From: Nannizziopsis barbatae | Taxonomy: Eukaryota; Ascomycota; Eurotiomycetes; Onygenales; Nannizziopsiaceae | NCBI GenBank assembly: GCA_014964245.1 | Contig: JACVYH010000008.1 | Coordinates: 62,001-126,000, forward strand | Direction: 5' to 3' | DNA: 64,000 bases | Notes under the pieces: model-generated | Database searches by the model: none | The model's input: only the letters and a program-made list of their open reading frames with translations | What the model was told of the DNA's origin: nothing | Made by a program: the position numbers and the translations under genes | Shown: positions 12,089 through 23,845 of the stretch, in pieces | Layout of the letters: each line of letters starts with the position of its first letter | Numbering within the stretch: position 1 is the first letter of the stretch

Positions 12089-12789
12089 CGACTGTACTGT
12101 ATTGAAGCCCGGTCAAATCGGCTGGGCAAAAGGGTTGCTGCATGCCCGGGATGAAACATGGATATTAGCATATTCGAGGGTTGCTGGTCCTGAAACAAGG
12201 GGGCCAGAAAGATCGGATTCGCATCCGCATTCAGAACCCACGGCGGAAGCTGTCAAAAAGGCCCCTTTTTTATGAGGATGTGCAAACGGAGCACAGTCAC
12301 ATATATAGAAAGTGGGAGCGCCCATTCCTTTGATATCGCTTTCTTCGCTCTCTCTTATTACTCCTTCTTGGCCATCACAACCCATCCGTAATCGACTTTT
12401 TGGTCCAGGAACACGCTTCTCTCTTGTCTGGGCCGAGTCTAAAGTCTCCTTTCCCAAAACTCCCTTTTTGATCCGTGGTAGCGTGACCTCTTGCGCCCTA
12501 GTTCCTGAATCCCAAGCAAGGACCCAAAAATACATACTACTACTATTCCTCCAGGAAATTCCCAAGCAATCCAAGACAATGATTTTTCGCCGTCAGATCC
12601 CAGAAGTCGCTGCTGTCAAGCGAATTAATCCCCACTCGGATTTCTGAGTAGGATCTCTTCCGTAATGAGTGCCCACAAGGCGTCCAAGTGGGGTTCGGTC
12701 AGAGCTTCAGAGCGCGCCACGACATGGGCAGCGATGTGGCTGAGTTTTAGTGCCTGCCAGCACGCGTAATTCCTGTTGATCGGATTTTC

Positions 12790-12798
12790 TACTCCGTA
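12790..12798 (-). repeat. TACGGAGTA motif copy
   Basis: Exact copy on the minus strand (TACTCCGTA on plus), 700 bp from the previous copy. Confidence 0.7.
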
Positions 12799-14672
12799 CA
12801 GTGCGAGCAATAAAAACAGGCGCTCGACTCCTGGTGTTGTGACGGTTGACTTTGTATGGCTCAGTCCCATCTCCGATCGCAACTTCATTTGACGCCAGCC
12901 TCTGTGAAAGTCCCACTGATATACACGGAATTGTGTGATCGGATCATCAATTCCCGGATGCGTGAAACAACCACCGAGAACAGTGTCGCCTGCATATGAG
13001 ACCTGGTGAAATCGGCCATGCTACCGTTATTATTGGTACGCCCGCAGACTGCAGCCCAAAAGCAGTATTATCCACTTCGGTTTATCCAAGGACTCTGGCG
13101 TTGGCGACACAAATGCTTGAGCCTCAGCATCATTGGCCTAGAGACGATGACATGGCTTTTCTTTGGACCACAAGGCTGAAGGCCTGTTGACCGGCCGTCC
13201 CGACGGGGAATAAAACCACATTGCTTTTGTGGTCGGATCTGGGGAACCATTGGTTCCCAGAGTTCAAATAAGCATCGATATCGCGATCCGAAGTGCAAAC
13301 GGGGCTCAGTCATGCAGTTTGTTCACGAGCTATTGTCCATTTTCGAACTCTCGGCTTGCCTGGGTGCTCAGCCGCTGGACCACCGGTTGATACAGCCCTC
13401 AATAGCGGTGTTATATGGACTCATCGTCTGGACTTGTCGCAATCTGTGACTTCGATCTAAGAACGTTTGAGAGCGCATGAAAATGAAGATTGCGCCATTT
13501 ACACTTAGAAACACCCCGTTTTGCTTGAAGCGAGCTTCCAAGCTTCGAAGATGTATTAATAGTTCAAGCTGATTCTTGCCGGAGGTCTCGGGTTGTCCCG
13601 GACTCTAACGAGAGCTCCTGGTGATGGAGTAACCAACCTGAATCTGAATCACGACCTGCGCAATGCCGAAGGAAGTTTCATCGCTGTAGGCCGTATCCTT
13701 GCAAAATGTTTCGAATCTCATTCCAGCACCCAACGACTCCAGTACTCCAAGTGCTCCGTAAAAGACCCTTTATTCTGGCTCATTCTCAGTAGCAAATTAG
13801 CCCGGTGAGAAAAGTGGCAATGTGCCAATACTTTAGCCACTTTGATTTCAGGTTTCTTTTTGGCTCCCTTGGACCTTTTCGAGTTTAACGCAAGCCCTTA
13901 GCCAGGGTTCTGCGGACTCTGGGAGACTGTCTCAGATGTGCATACGATTTCTTTTTTGGAATCAGCATCAATTGAACAAACAGGTTCCCCTTCTCCCGTA
14001 GAACACCAACAGAGACCTAGAAGGTGCTGGCAGACCTTCCCTCCATTTGCTAGAATTCTGTGCCAATGCTCTCACCAGTCTGAGATCAAACAAATCCTCC
14101 AATAGTTTCTCTGTGATTATAATTTTGTTTTCCAAGTTTAGCCTCTCTTTTTGCAGCACTTTTTGGCTTCTTCAGGCGGAACCACAGTCCAAAGCCCACT
14201 ATTTTTCCGGCACGGCGGCTGTGCGATTAGCTCGTCCAGATTCTTCCCGTTTCCTTTGTTTTGTTGCTTTCCTGTTTTCCTTTTATTTGCTTCTGTTTGA
14301 TCAGGCCCAAAATCAAGAACACATCCTCCGGAATGCTTCAATCTTCTCTTTGAATTGCTTTAGATGAGGAAAGTATCCCGATCGGAGACCCAGACCGACA
14401 AGCATTCGCCGGGTGCCTTTGGCCTTATCTCCAATCTGAGCTCCCCTGTCCGCGCGGAAACAACCCCCCCCCAACCCGCGCTCAACCTTCACCGATCTGC
14501 TAAAGATCATCGAGATATTTTTGGAGTTCATGTTTCCCTGTGAATTTGAGAAAATCGAATTTTGCCCGAGTCTTGGTGATAATAGCTGGACGAGAACTGT
14601 GGCCCTCAGTCCGTGAGGAGGGAGACCGTCCTCCTTCAGGAGGCCGTCGCATCCGCTCCAAAGGTCATCGTG

Positions 14673-17600
14673 ATGAGTGGCATAAGCCTGACCTTGACAA
14701 ACTCGCCCGCCGATGATTTCGACGATGCCTCCTACGATTCCTCTCTCGCCAACCCGATAAGATGCTCCGCGGCGGCCGGCTTCATGTCAAAGTCCTCGTG
14801 GAATCGACGGCTGCGGCCTTGCCTCCGGATACCCCTCGCGATGCTGCACGTTCTTCTGTTGTTTCTGGCTCTCATGCCAGTTGACGCGGTCATGGTGCCG
14901 TTCAAGAACTGTCTTCCCGATTCCATTGTCCTGTCAAAACCCGCCCAGTTACAATTCGTGCCGTTTTTCGTGAACGCTAGCTTTGAGTCGTCTACGGTGC
15001 AAAAGTCCCTGAAGATTACAGTGTACGGCAATGTCACAGGTCTAGCACCGCCGTTTGGTTCTTATCCGCCTCCAAATGATCCTGGGTGGAAAGATCCGCA
15101 TGTATATACTGGCAAGATTACGGATATCGACAACGCAACAGATGTCTTGACAACAATGTTTTCCCGTGTCGACGTACTTAGTTTCACGCCTTTTAGAAGT
15201 GAACCGCGCCAGTTTTGCCGATCTCTAGTACAAGGTGAATGCCCTTTGGGGCCAGTCTTCGATGTTGATAAGTACGCTATCCTCCTTGTGTCGAGCTTCA
15301 ATCGGGATTCTAACTCTTATTTTTGTATAGGGATGACCTTTCCAAGCTACGAGCATTCTCCTACTCGCGAGATATCTTTTCATCATATTCCTTTGCCTCT
15401 TTGATTCCGTCATTCCATGTAATAGCTGGTGACAAGAACAACATGTCCTTGGCTTGCATTGCTGCCGACGTCACACCAGGCTTGGGACCTACGATAAGCA
15501 ATGCCTTAGGATATATTCCGCTGATTATTCTGATATTGGTGGGGATTGCAACTATATCTGCAGCAATGTACAGCCCGTGGGGCACCACCGACATTTTTCG
15601 ATGGACTACGAATTACGGGCGCGATGAAGATTTACTGCGACTTGTTACGCCCGGATTTGGTGACTGCTTGCAATACATTCAATTCATCATCCTATCTGGC
15701 TCTTTAACGCTTGACTATCCCGGATTTTTCCAACCCATTGTGAGCCAAGTAGGGTGGTCAGTCCTCATGTTCAACGAAAGCCTCGCCAGCCATGGAACGG
15801 GGGTTGATCCACTTAAGGACGGAGTGTATAGCGTCAATGGTACTTATGGTATCGATAAGATGAGGCAATACATCGGCATGTCCTCCACAAAAGATGTTTG
15901 GCCCGGGATGGTTGTTTGGCTGCTCTCAATAATCGCCGTTGTCACTCTACTCACTCAGTTCGTCTTTTCATTTCAATGGATACACCGCAAGCTGGCCCAT
16001 GAGCCAGAGGAAGATCTTCGATCGAAAAATTTACCATTCACCTTTGGAAACGTCATCCGGATCGTTTTCATCTACTTCTTACTACCCATTATTTCTTTTA
16101 CAATGTTTCAGTTCGTGGTAGCCGGCTCGTCGCCTATTTATACCGTTGCGTTGGCGGCCGTGCTACTTGTTATTCTAATATTATTTGCCGGCTGGCTTTT
16201 AATTCTGGTCGCTAAAACCCGGCCGCGATCTTACTTATTCGATGACCTACCCACTGTTCTTCTTTATGGGCCTCTGTACAACACTTTTTCGGACAGTGCT
16301 GCACCTTTTGCGTGGATTTCGGTTGTTCTTACTTTCATCAGGGGCATTGCAATTGGTGCTGTTCAGCCGTCTGGCATCGCACAGATCGTGCTGCTAGCAA
16401 TCTGCGAGGTCATTCTCGTACTGACCATTGCTGCATTCCGACCATTCGAATACCCAACGTCGATGAATGCTTACTACACAGTTCTTGCCGTCATCAAATG
16501 TCTTACGATTCTCCTTAATGTCGCATTCGTTCCGTCTTTGGGTGTTTCGCATGGTTCTCGGGGTTGGGTCGGTTATGTTATTCTTGTAATACACGGCGTT
16601 GTTTTGGTTTTCGGGTTTTTTCTCAACGCCATCCAGACGCTTATTGAAATCATTGCCCGACTGCTTGGAGCCGGTGGTGAGGATGGAGTTGATGGAGGAG
16701 CTGCGCGAGGTGGTCTGTCTAAAGTATGCACTTCAAATCTTCTTACCAGTTCACTAGAGCATTGCTAACCAAAAATGACAGGTTTTCGGTATGCGCCAGC
16801 TTTCTCGCCGAACCTCCAGACGTCGTCATCTTCCACGACATAGCATCAACTCGGAAGCAGCAATGCTAGGCAGTGAGATGGAAAGGCCTTCCACACAGTT
16901 AGATGGAGAACGTGCTCGAAGTTTTTCTGGCAGTTCGGCCATTTTACTAGGTGGTCGTCATGGGCCTGGAAGTCGACTGAGTACCGGTTTTGAGGCTAAC
17001 AGTGCGTACGCCGTGAGTCAAAATAGAGGCGATGGGCCGTACACTCCGACCACTCCCGGAACAATCAGTGGGTTCTCAGCGCGTGGTAGACATTCAGGAA
17101 GCGCCTCTCCGCGCGGTGGTGGACTGGTCAAACTGAAGAACTCTGAAACAGCAGACCATTTCTACAGACCTCCAAGACAACGCCGTTCCACCATGGACGG
17201 TACATCACCTTCAAGTCGGCGGCTTAGCTCCTTTGGCGACTGGAGTAAACAAGACTCTCCAAATGCTGGCGATGAGATCGATATTGTAGACGGGCCGTCA
17301 GTATCTGGAAGAGCAACTCCTGCACCTGCATACCTTGGAGTTTCCAAAGATGACCCCGATACTGAAGAATCTGGCAACCCGAAAACAGATTATGCTGTCC
17401 GTGAGGCCGACTTTTTCTATCGGGTTCGTGGTCCTGCCTTATCGAATGCCCCTTCTCGTAAACTCAAAACTGGACCTGCTGATCCAACCGGCGCTGTTTC
17501 GTCTGCATCTGGCTGGCTACGAGGAATTTTTAGAGGCAAGACTAAGGAGCAAGGAAAGGGTTTCGAGGTTGTTCGAAGTGCTCGTGCCCCTCCGGCTGGC

Positions 17601-18305
17601 TTAGCCCTCAATGAAGAATCAGATGTGTTCCACGAACCTTATCGGGATGATCCTGAGTCGTCTGGAGATCGACCACAGGCTGCAGAGTCGAACGCGGAGG
17701 ACTCCTCGAACGATTCAGAGGAAGATGAATTTCACAGCGTCCTTACTGAACCACCCTCGTTACCTCCAATACAACCAACAGAGGACATTGAGCTTCTGAG
17801 CCGTGAAAATTCACGAAAAGACCCGCCACCTCTCCAGGGGTTACGAATACGACCTCCAACGATCCCTCGAAAGAGCTCAAAACGCAATTCCGGTGCCGAT
17901 TTTGATGTTGTAAAGGTTGCTACCGAAAAGCTACCTCCAGCTCAGGGCGCAGAAGATTCATCGGTCGAAACGCTCAAACCCAAACATACGCAACTAAGTA
18001 ATGTCCAGCATAGCCGCTTACCATTCGCTTCCAAGTCGTCTTCGACACGAAGTGACCAAGTGTCGTCGCACTCCGCCGGATCGAGTATTCAAAATCATCC
18101 TGAGGAAGATCCGACCACACCTCGTCCAACACATCGAAAATTGAGATCAGGACCTGAGCGGTTTGTCTCTGCTGCGAAGCGAGCGGATCGACCTTCCAGC
18201 CTTGGATACGTTCAGCAGCACAGGGCAAGCGACCATATCCATAACGCGAGCTCGTCCAGCCCTCCATTGTCCGAGAGCACAGCGGAGATTGTCAAAGGGC
18301 CTTGA
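14673..18305 (+). CDS. TRP-like (Flc/Pkd2-type) ion channel family membrane protein
   Basis: Exons 14673-15271, 15331-16723 and 16782-18305 join through 59- and 58-bp introns (branch TTCTAAC and GCTAACC), giving 1171 aa from the first in-frame ATG. Starts at 14784 or 14841 are also possible; the last opens directly on a signal peptide (MLHVLLLFLALMPVDA). An ML-like lumenal domain follows, with PFKNCLPDS, several N-glycosylation sites and a C-rich FCRSLVQGECPLGP stretch. Then come about nine membrane segments with the loop EEDLRSKNLPFTFGNVIR. This is the layout of fungal TRP-like proteins (Flc1-3, fission yeast Pkd2), which act in the plasma or ER membrane in calcium and cell-wall homeostasis. 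The last exon is a 500-residue cytosolic tail rich in Ser/Arg, starting VFGMRQLSRRTSRRR, likely a phosphorylation platform. Family call is firm; substrate is not. Confidence 0.85.
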
Positions 18306-19504
18306 ATTCATGGATAGCTGGTTCTCGTGTCCAATACCACTTTCGCTTCAAGGACCTCTGGCCATGGCTATCGGTTCCACGTTCCCGACTTCCTTCGGCT
18401 ACACTCCCAGTTTTGCCTTGATGAACTCTAGCTTAAACGAATTTCTTTCTCAAAAAAAAGCACTTACACGATCATGTATCTTCGGTTTATTCTAGCCTTT
18501 TCATTCTTCGGGCGTCGCGGTTTAGCGGTTTACCATGTATCATTTACCATGAATGGGCTTGAGCGAGCTCCATTTTAATTACCCTTCTTAATTGGTTTTG
18601 ACTCGATAGAAGACTCATGGTATCGATCTGGATTTTTTCTCAGCCTTTTTCCTTTGGTCTTCGACATATCATGACAGACTTCCTCTTTTTGTATAAATAT
18701 TGATTTCCAGCGATGGGGCCTAGCGACGATTTCTTAATGTATGGGAGCGAGTCGAGTATTGAGACACTTGTTAATACCGTATCATTATCTAATAATCCTA
18801 TTTTATTCTCTCTTCATACATATGTTCCATGGTCGAATGACTCTTTTTTTATGGTCATGAGAGAGGTCTGGACTCCGCCGGTGGCCAACTGGATCGCTGG
18901 TTGGCTCAAGTTGAGGATCGTCAGAGTCCGGCGGTGGGGGAAGTCAAAGAAGCGTCACTTGTGTGGCAACCGTTGTCCCTCTCCATCTTCAATCTCCATC
19001 ACCTTATCTCAACCTCTCCTTTCTCAGAAGAAAATACTCAGCCATATAATAGTTCCCGCCTAGATCGTCCGAAATTTGTTTTCATTAGACTTGAAGCTGT
19101 GGTTCCTCCCGGTCGTGAGTATTCCACCCGCAACGGCAAACAGCTCCACCCTATCCGTCAGAACTAACCTAACCCTCCCTTTGCTCCCCAGTAAACATCA
19201 CAGGGGCCTTATCCGAGACCACGAGAAGATAATATACGCCTAATCCCCCCTCGGTTCATCTCTCTTTTGCTTAGAAAGCTCCCGAGACTCCTTTTCCCTG
19301 CTGCTTCGTGCAGACGGGGAACAGAAGTCCTTTTCGGAGATAAAACTGGACTTTCCTTCCTCGCCAACAAATGATTATCCTAATCCCAAACGACGGAGAT
19401 TGATCTCATCTCTCTCAGAGAATACGGAGCTTATCAATCAGGCACTTATCTGGAACCCTTTGGACTTTACCACACCGCCAACAACATATACTTTCCCAGA
19501 CCTT
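18306..19504. other. Intergenic, with probable missed 5' coding of the FYVE/RING gene
   Basis: 3' flank of the TRP-like gene and leader of the FYVE/RING gene. From 19234 the frame used by the FYVE/RING gene is open without an ATG, so its end may be coding through an unidentified upstream exon (acceptor TTAG at 19271-19274). Confidence 0.45.
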
Positions 19505-21341
19505 ATGAACCCTCCGACGAATCCTTCAAGCTCGAGATCGCTCCCTAGGAGTGAAGTGCAGGCTATCAATGCGGCTCGAAGCGCTATATCTGGAGCTGGA
19601 GCTAGAGCTAGAGTTGGAGCCGCAAGGCAAAGGCCAACGGAAGCGGAGACAAGCTCGCGACAGAGGAGGGTTATTCCGGTGGTAGACTTGACTCAGGATG
19701 AGTCGGACGGTTCGCCGGCGAGCGTGAGCGGTAGGACTACCACGGACTCTCAAGGCAGTCAAAGAATAAATGGGCAAACAATGTTTGAGTTTCTTGCAAA
19801 TCAGCCCCCTACTTTGGAAGAATCGATTCAAAATTCCGGCGTACGCAAGCGGCGGCTGGGCAGCGTCGGCGAGACTGGCAGAAATTTACCAGAGTCAGAT
19901 CACTACCTAGGGATACCGTCTTCTAGTGCCTGGTCCAACTACTCTAGAATGCAACCTTGGGAAACACAACTGGGCGATGTAGCTACTTCCTCTGACTTTT
20001 CGGCAGCCGCTCGGCAGCGAAATTCACTACGTCACCGAGAAAGAAGCTATACTGACCACACTCTCCCGAAATGGCAGCCCGACTCAGAGGTAACCAACTG
20101 CCCAATCTGTGGTATGGCCTTTAGCTTCTGGTCCCGGAAGCATCATTGCAGAAAGTGCGGTCGTGTGGTGTGTGCCGCTTGCTCGCCTCATAGAATTACC
20201 ATTCCACAGCAATTTATCGTACGCCCACCCGAGCCGCGAATGGCATCCCCCACGGAACCTGCGCTCGACCGGCCTGTTGGGTATACACGCATTGCAGGTG
20301 AGAGATGCCCGATGTATAGCGTTCCGCACCCTAGCAGCCTCCCCTTCGAACGTCAGACGTCAAATTCAGGACTTGGAGGAGGAGAAGTAGTCCGGCTTTG
20401 CAATCCTTGCGTTCCTGATCCAAATCCGGAGCCTCCTCGTCGTTATAGCTCCTTGCAGCTTACTCCAAGCGTTGAAAATCCGTCACCTAGTGTGAGCGGT
20501 CATCCCCCTTGCCTAGGGTCTTCCGTCCCAAGTTCGGCGATTTATCATTCTCTGCCAGCCCGGCCTCATAGGCTTCATTCTTCTCTCGCAACTCCCGGGC
20601 GTTGGGATTTTGACCCGACCGTATGTAGCCTCTTCCTTTTTGTTTGAACCATTCGCTAAATCCATGTCTTCATTAGGGTTCATACGGACAGTTCCCCAGT
20701 GGGCCAGCAGGTGTACGCGCTCAGTCGTCATCCTACAATTTTTCTGATTCACGCGGTGTTCCAAGCATTGGTTCTCCTCCCGTTTCCCAATCATCCCGTC
20801 CTAGAGTCCAAATCCGCTATGTGCCTCCCCCCGACCCAGCCATTGCAGCAAGTGTTTCTGTAAGTGAATTAGATTTTTTTCACTTGTGACAGCTCTCAAG
20901 TTCTAGAATTGCTGCTGATTGTTGCCATAGAGCTTTCAGCGACTCGATTCCGCTTCGCTATCACGGCCACGTAGACCACAAATTATAGATGAGAATGATC
21001 TATGCCCAGTTTGCGACCACAGGCTTCCTCCACGCGCAGCAGACGGGAATGAAGAAAACCGAGAAGCTCATATCCGTGCATGCATTAACAGTCGAACCGG
21101 CGGCTCTAGCTCAACGTCCGATCAACCTTCCAACGCTCGACAGATGGTGCACTTTACAGCTACTGAAAAAGATTGCATTGGTGATGATGGCCAGCCGCAA
21201 GAATGCACAATTTGCATGGAAGAGTATGAGGTTGGAGCAGAGCTAACCCGTTTGCTTTGCTTTTGCAAGTACCACAAGACATGCATTGTTGATTGGTTTC
21301 AACATAAAGAGGAGTGCCCAGTGCACAAAATCTCGGAATAA
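19505..21341 (+). CDS. FYVE and RING-finger ubiquitin ligase (Pib1-like)
   Basis: Exons 19505-20620, 20677-20859 and 20931-21341 with 56- and 71-bp introns give at least 569 aa. The FYVE-type finger has its eight cysteines at 199, 202, 215, 218, 223, 226, 299 and 302, with the RKHHCRKC core that binds PtdIns3P on endosomes; an unusually long loop separates the last pair. A small C2HC motif (C458, C461, H480, C484) precedes a RING finger at 525-565 (CTICMEEY, KYHKTC, ECPVH). This pattern of FYVE plus C-terminal RING is that of yeast Pib1, an endosomal/vacuolar E3 ligase. Residues 57-69 (VIPVVDLTQDESD) look like a SUMO-interacting motif. The first ATG is 19505, but the same frame is open and protein-like back to about 19234, so the true N-terminus may be longer. 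Confidence 0.85.
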
Positions 21342-23845
21342 AATTGAAATAAGAGAAGGTAAATGGGAGGATTATGTTTCAGGTGTTTTCTTGATTATGG
21401 TATTGGTCATCCTTTATATTCAGCAAGCCTCCTTGGGATTAGGTGTAATGTGCACCGCACTAGCGGCGTTATGGTCTGCTTGTCATTGGGATAGAATATA
21501 TTGATATTCTGGAGGTTCTATTTATTTATGTATCAGGAGGTTTAGATATTAAGCACCCTCAATTTTCAACACTTGATGGCTCATGAGCTAGCAAAATTTG
21601 GATGTGTTGCTTCTGTAAACAAATTCAATTCAAGGACATCATGGCTGTTGAACCTAGTATTCATTCACCCCATATCCACCCTTCATGATAACTAGCGTTG
21701 AGAGGTAGTGCACAGAATAACTGTGGGACATCACATCCAGTCATCCTACGCCAACTCATTCAACAGCATGCCTCGTACCCACTAACCAACCGCGAGTACT
21801 CCGTATTGACAGACACCTTGTACTAAGGTGATGACCACTGGAAACAGCAAATAAAGGGTGGAATTGCTTGGAATACAGATTCCTTTCAAGGGAATGAGAA
21901 GTAGTATGACTGTGAAGAACTCTGTATGAATTTGCGAAATATGATTTACGAAATGGTACTCCGTACTCCGTATATGATTCCAAGATGAGTCTCTCCTGGT
22001 CCCACACATTCGCATGGATTGACTAAATTGGGATAGATTGGGCGATGTGGCTCTTCACCAAACTGGAATGATCCGGGAACAGCGCACGAGCGATCAATGT
22101 TGTCCGGGGTCCCTATCCACGCAATATTGGGGTATCTGGGGAACCGTTCATAGCCCCATGGGGCTTGCAAATGAAGGATACTCAGTCCATTTTGTGGAGA
22201 AAGTGCTGTTTCGGGTATCTAAGACAATTTACCTAGAGCTAGGCTGTGTGTATCTTGTGCAGTTGAATTATACGGATGAGTATAATTAATGTTATACCCG
22301 AACTTAACATGACCCAGTGAGCTCCAAAAATTGTAGTGTAGATAATTAGGAGAGCCGCGAACGACACGAAGCCACTTCGCTCAGGAAACGAATCCTGATG
22401 ATTTAGGACTCAATGCAAGTCCCCAGGGCCCCGCAGAGTCGCTCGCTTGAGGTGAAACTGGTGCGGTGACGACTACCATATCCCGCATTCGGTATAAGGC
22501 AAAAGACGTAACGCGATACCCTCACCACTCGGTCAACGAGTTTTGAATCGAGAGAGAGACAATGAGAGACTCGATGAAAGGCCGTGTCAGCATTTGTGTA
22601 CGTACGTCCTAGCGAGGGTCATGCGTTGTTTGCATGGATCTACCTGTAAGCGTATTGAACGCGGAAAATATCTCCGCTAGCCGCGCTGCTGTTTTATATT
22701 TGATTGCTGGTAGACCACGAATTCTTTAATCAAGGTGAAAATGGCTCTGATAAGTCTCACGATATTTGAAGCACACACTTTTGCTCTGGTCCCGAGTCGT
22801 GACGGACTGTGGCATTTGTTTGACTACCCGCAGACTGCTAGGTTGGCAGGCCCAGTTGTAGTGAATAATGATAGATGGCAGGCCCCTTACGCCCTTATAA
22901 GATTAGTCTTGACCCACGGAGCCTGGCCTCGAAGGCAAAAGACAAAGGTGGGAATAATAGAGCTTTTCACAAGCACATCAGCACCGGAGGAGTCATTTTT
23001 GCCGAAAGCCAGTTCATCGCCGCCCCACAAGCAGGATCAACAACGGGACGGTGAGGAGGGAGAAAATCCAGGATGGTCGACTTGGATTCTGAGCGAGCAA
23101 TTGAGGATTCCTGGGTATCATGGAATCTGGGGACTTGAGAGTGGATGAGCCAGAGATGCTGTCTGGTTTGCTTTGGTTCCTCTGCGAAGTTTGAGGCTCT
23201 CAGAGGCGTGTCTGGGCCGCGGAGCCCAGAAAGCCACAGCGGAGATAAGAAAACCGAACATACGCCGCGTCAGGAGTCAATTGAGCTTATCTCCATACGA
23301 AGAAACAGATTTCTTGGTTGACAAGCGAGATCGCGGCACGCTCGACCACTTGTTCGTGAGGAGAAAGGCGTTGGGCCATTACGACGCGGTTCAAGAGTTG
23401 GATACTTAGCTCCATGTCGGGCTGCTGGAAGAGGAAGCTCTTTTGGTCTCGATCAGCCTTCCAGCCCTCCAGGCTCCAACCAAGACCAGCAAGCAGAAAT
23501 GACTTTCGTTGTTCCTGTCAGCTGCTGCGGCGACTTATTATTATTATCATTAGGATTCACAAAAATCATCGTTTTCGCATTATCGAGTCTCTTGTTATTT
23601 ATTGTCGTTTATTAGAATATAACTATAGCTATATTTTGAATATTTAATTTTATCTCAATCAATTCAATTCTCCAGGACAACCGGCTGGAGCTTTGGTTGG
23701 GGTCGGAACGCTGCCAACGCCGTTGTCCGAGCGTCCGCCAAACTTGCACCGCCGTTTCCGACTGCACGGCAGTCAACGGCACCGAGCCCTCCGTGCTACA
23801 GCTTCGCCCTTTATTCCATGCGCCTTTGCGCTCTCGCCGTCGTAG
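21342..23845. other. Intergenic, 2.5 kb
   Basis: 3' flank of the FYVE/RING gene and promoter of the Zn2Cys6 gene. Holds three copies of the TACTCCGTA motif. A plus-strand frame from ATG 22741 to 23148 (136 aa) is open but resembles nothing I know and lacks splice or codon support, so I do not call it a gene. Confidence 0.5.
21797..21972 (-). repeat. Cluster of TACGGAGTA motifs with a 7-bp tandem
   Basis: Exact copies at 21797-21805, 21957-21965 and 21964-21972 (TACTCCGTA on plus). The last two overlap to form a tandem of the 7-mer TACTCCG. Confidence 0.7.

Larger units (their letters stand above)
11320..14672. other. Gene-poor 3.35-kb region between divergent genes
   Basis: Divergent promoter region between the 1134-aa gene and the TRP-like gene. 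Frames at 12113-12574 and 12625-12888 (minus) look non-coding; the latter contains a copy of the intergenic motif. It includes a C-run near 14465 and CT-rich stretches at about 14060-14320 that may belong to the leader of the TRP-like gene. No RNA gene found. Confidence 0.5.

Noticed and set aside
12113..12574. Minus-strand 153-codon frame
   Set aside because: No recognisable motif, no splice support, and lies in a stretch without other coding signs.
12625..12888. Minus-strand 87-codon frame
   Set aside because: Looks mildly protein-like but contains a copy of the intergenic TACGGAGTA motif and has no partner exon.
22362..22480. Possible box C/D small RNA (TGATGA near 22397)
   Set aside because: No matching CTGA D box with a terminal stem at a fitting distance.
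22741..23148. Plus-strand 136-codon frame
   Set aside because: Starts at an ATG but composition and lack of any family resemblance do not support a gene.
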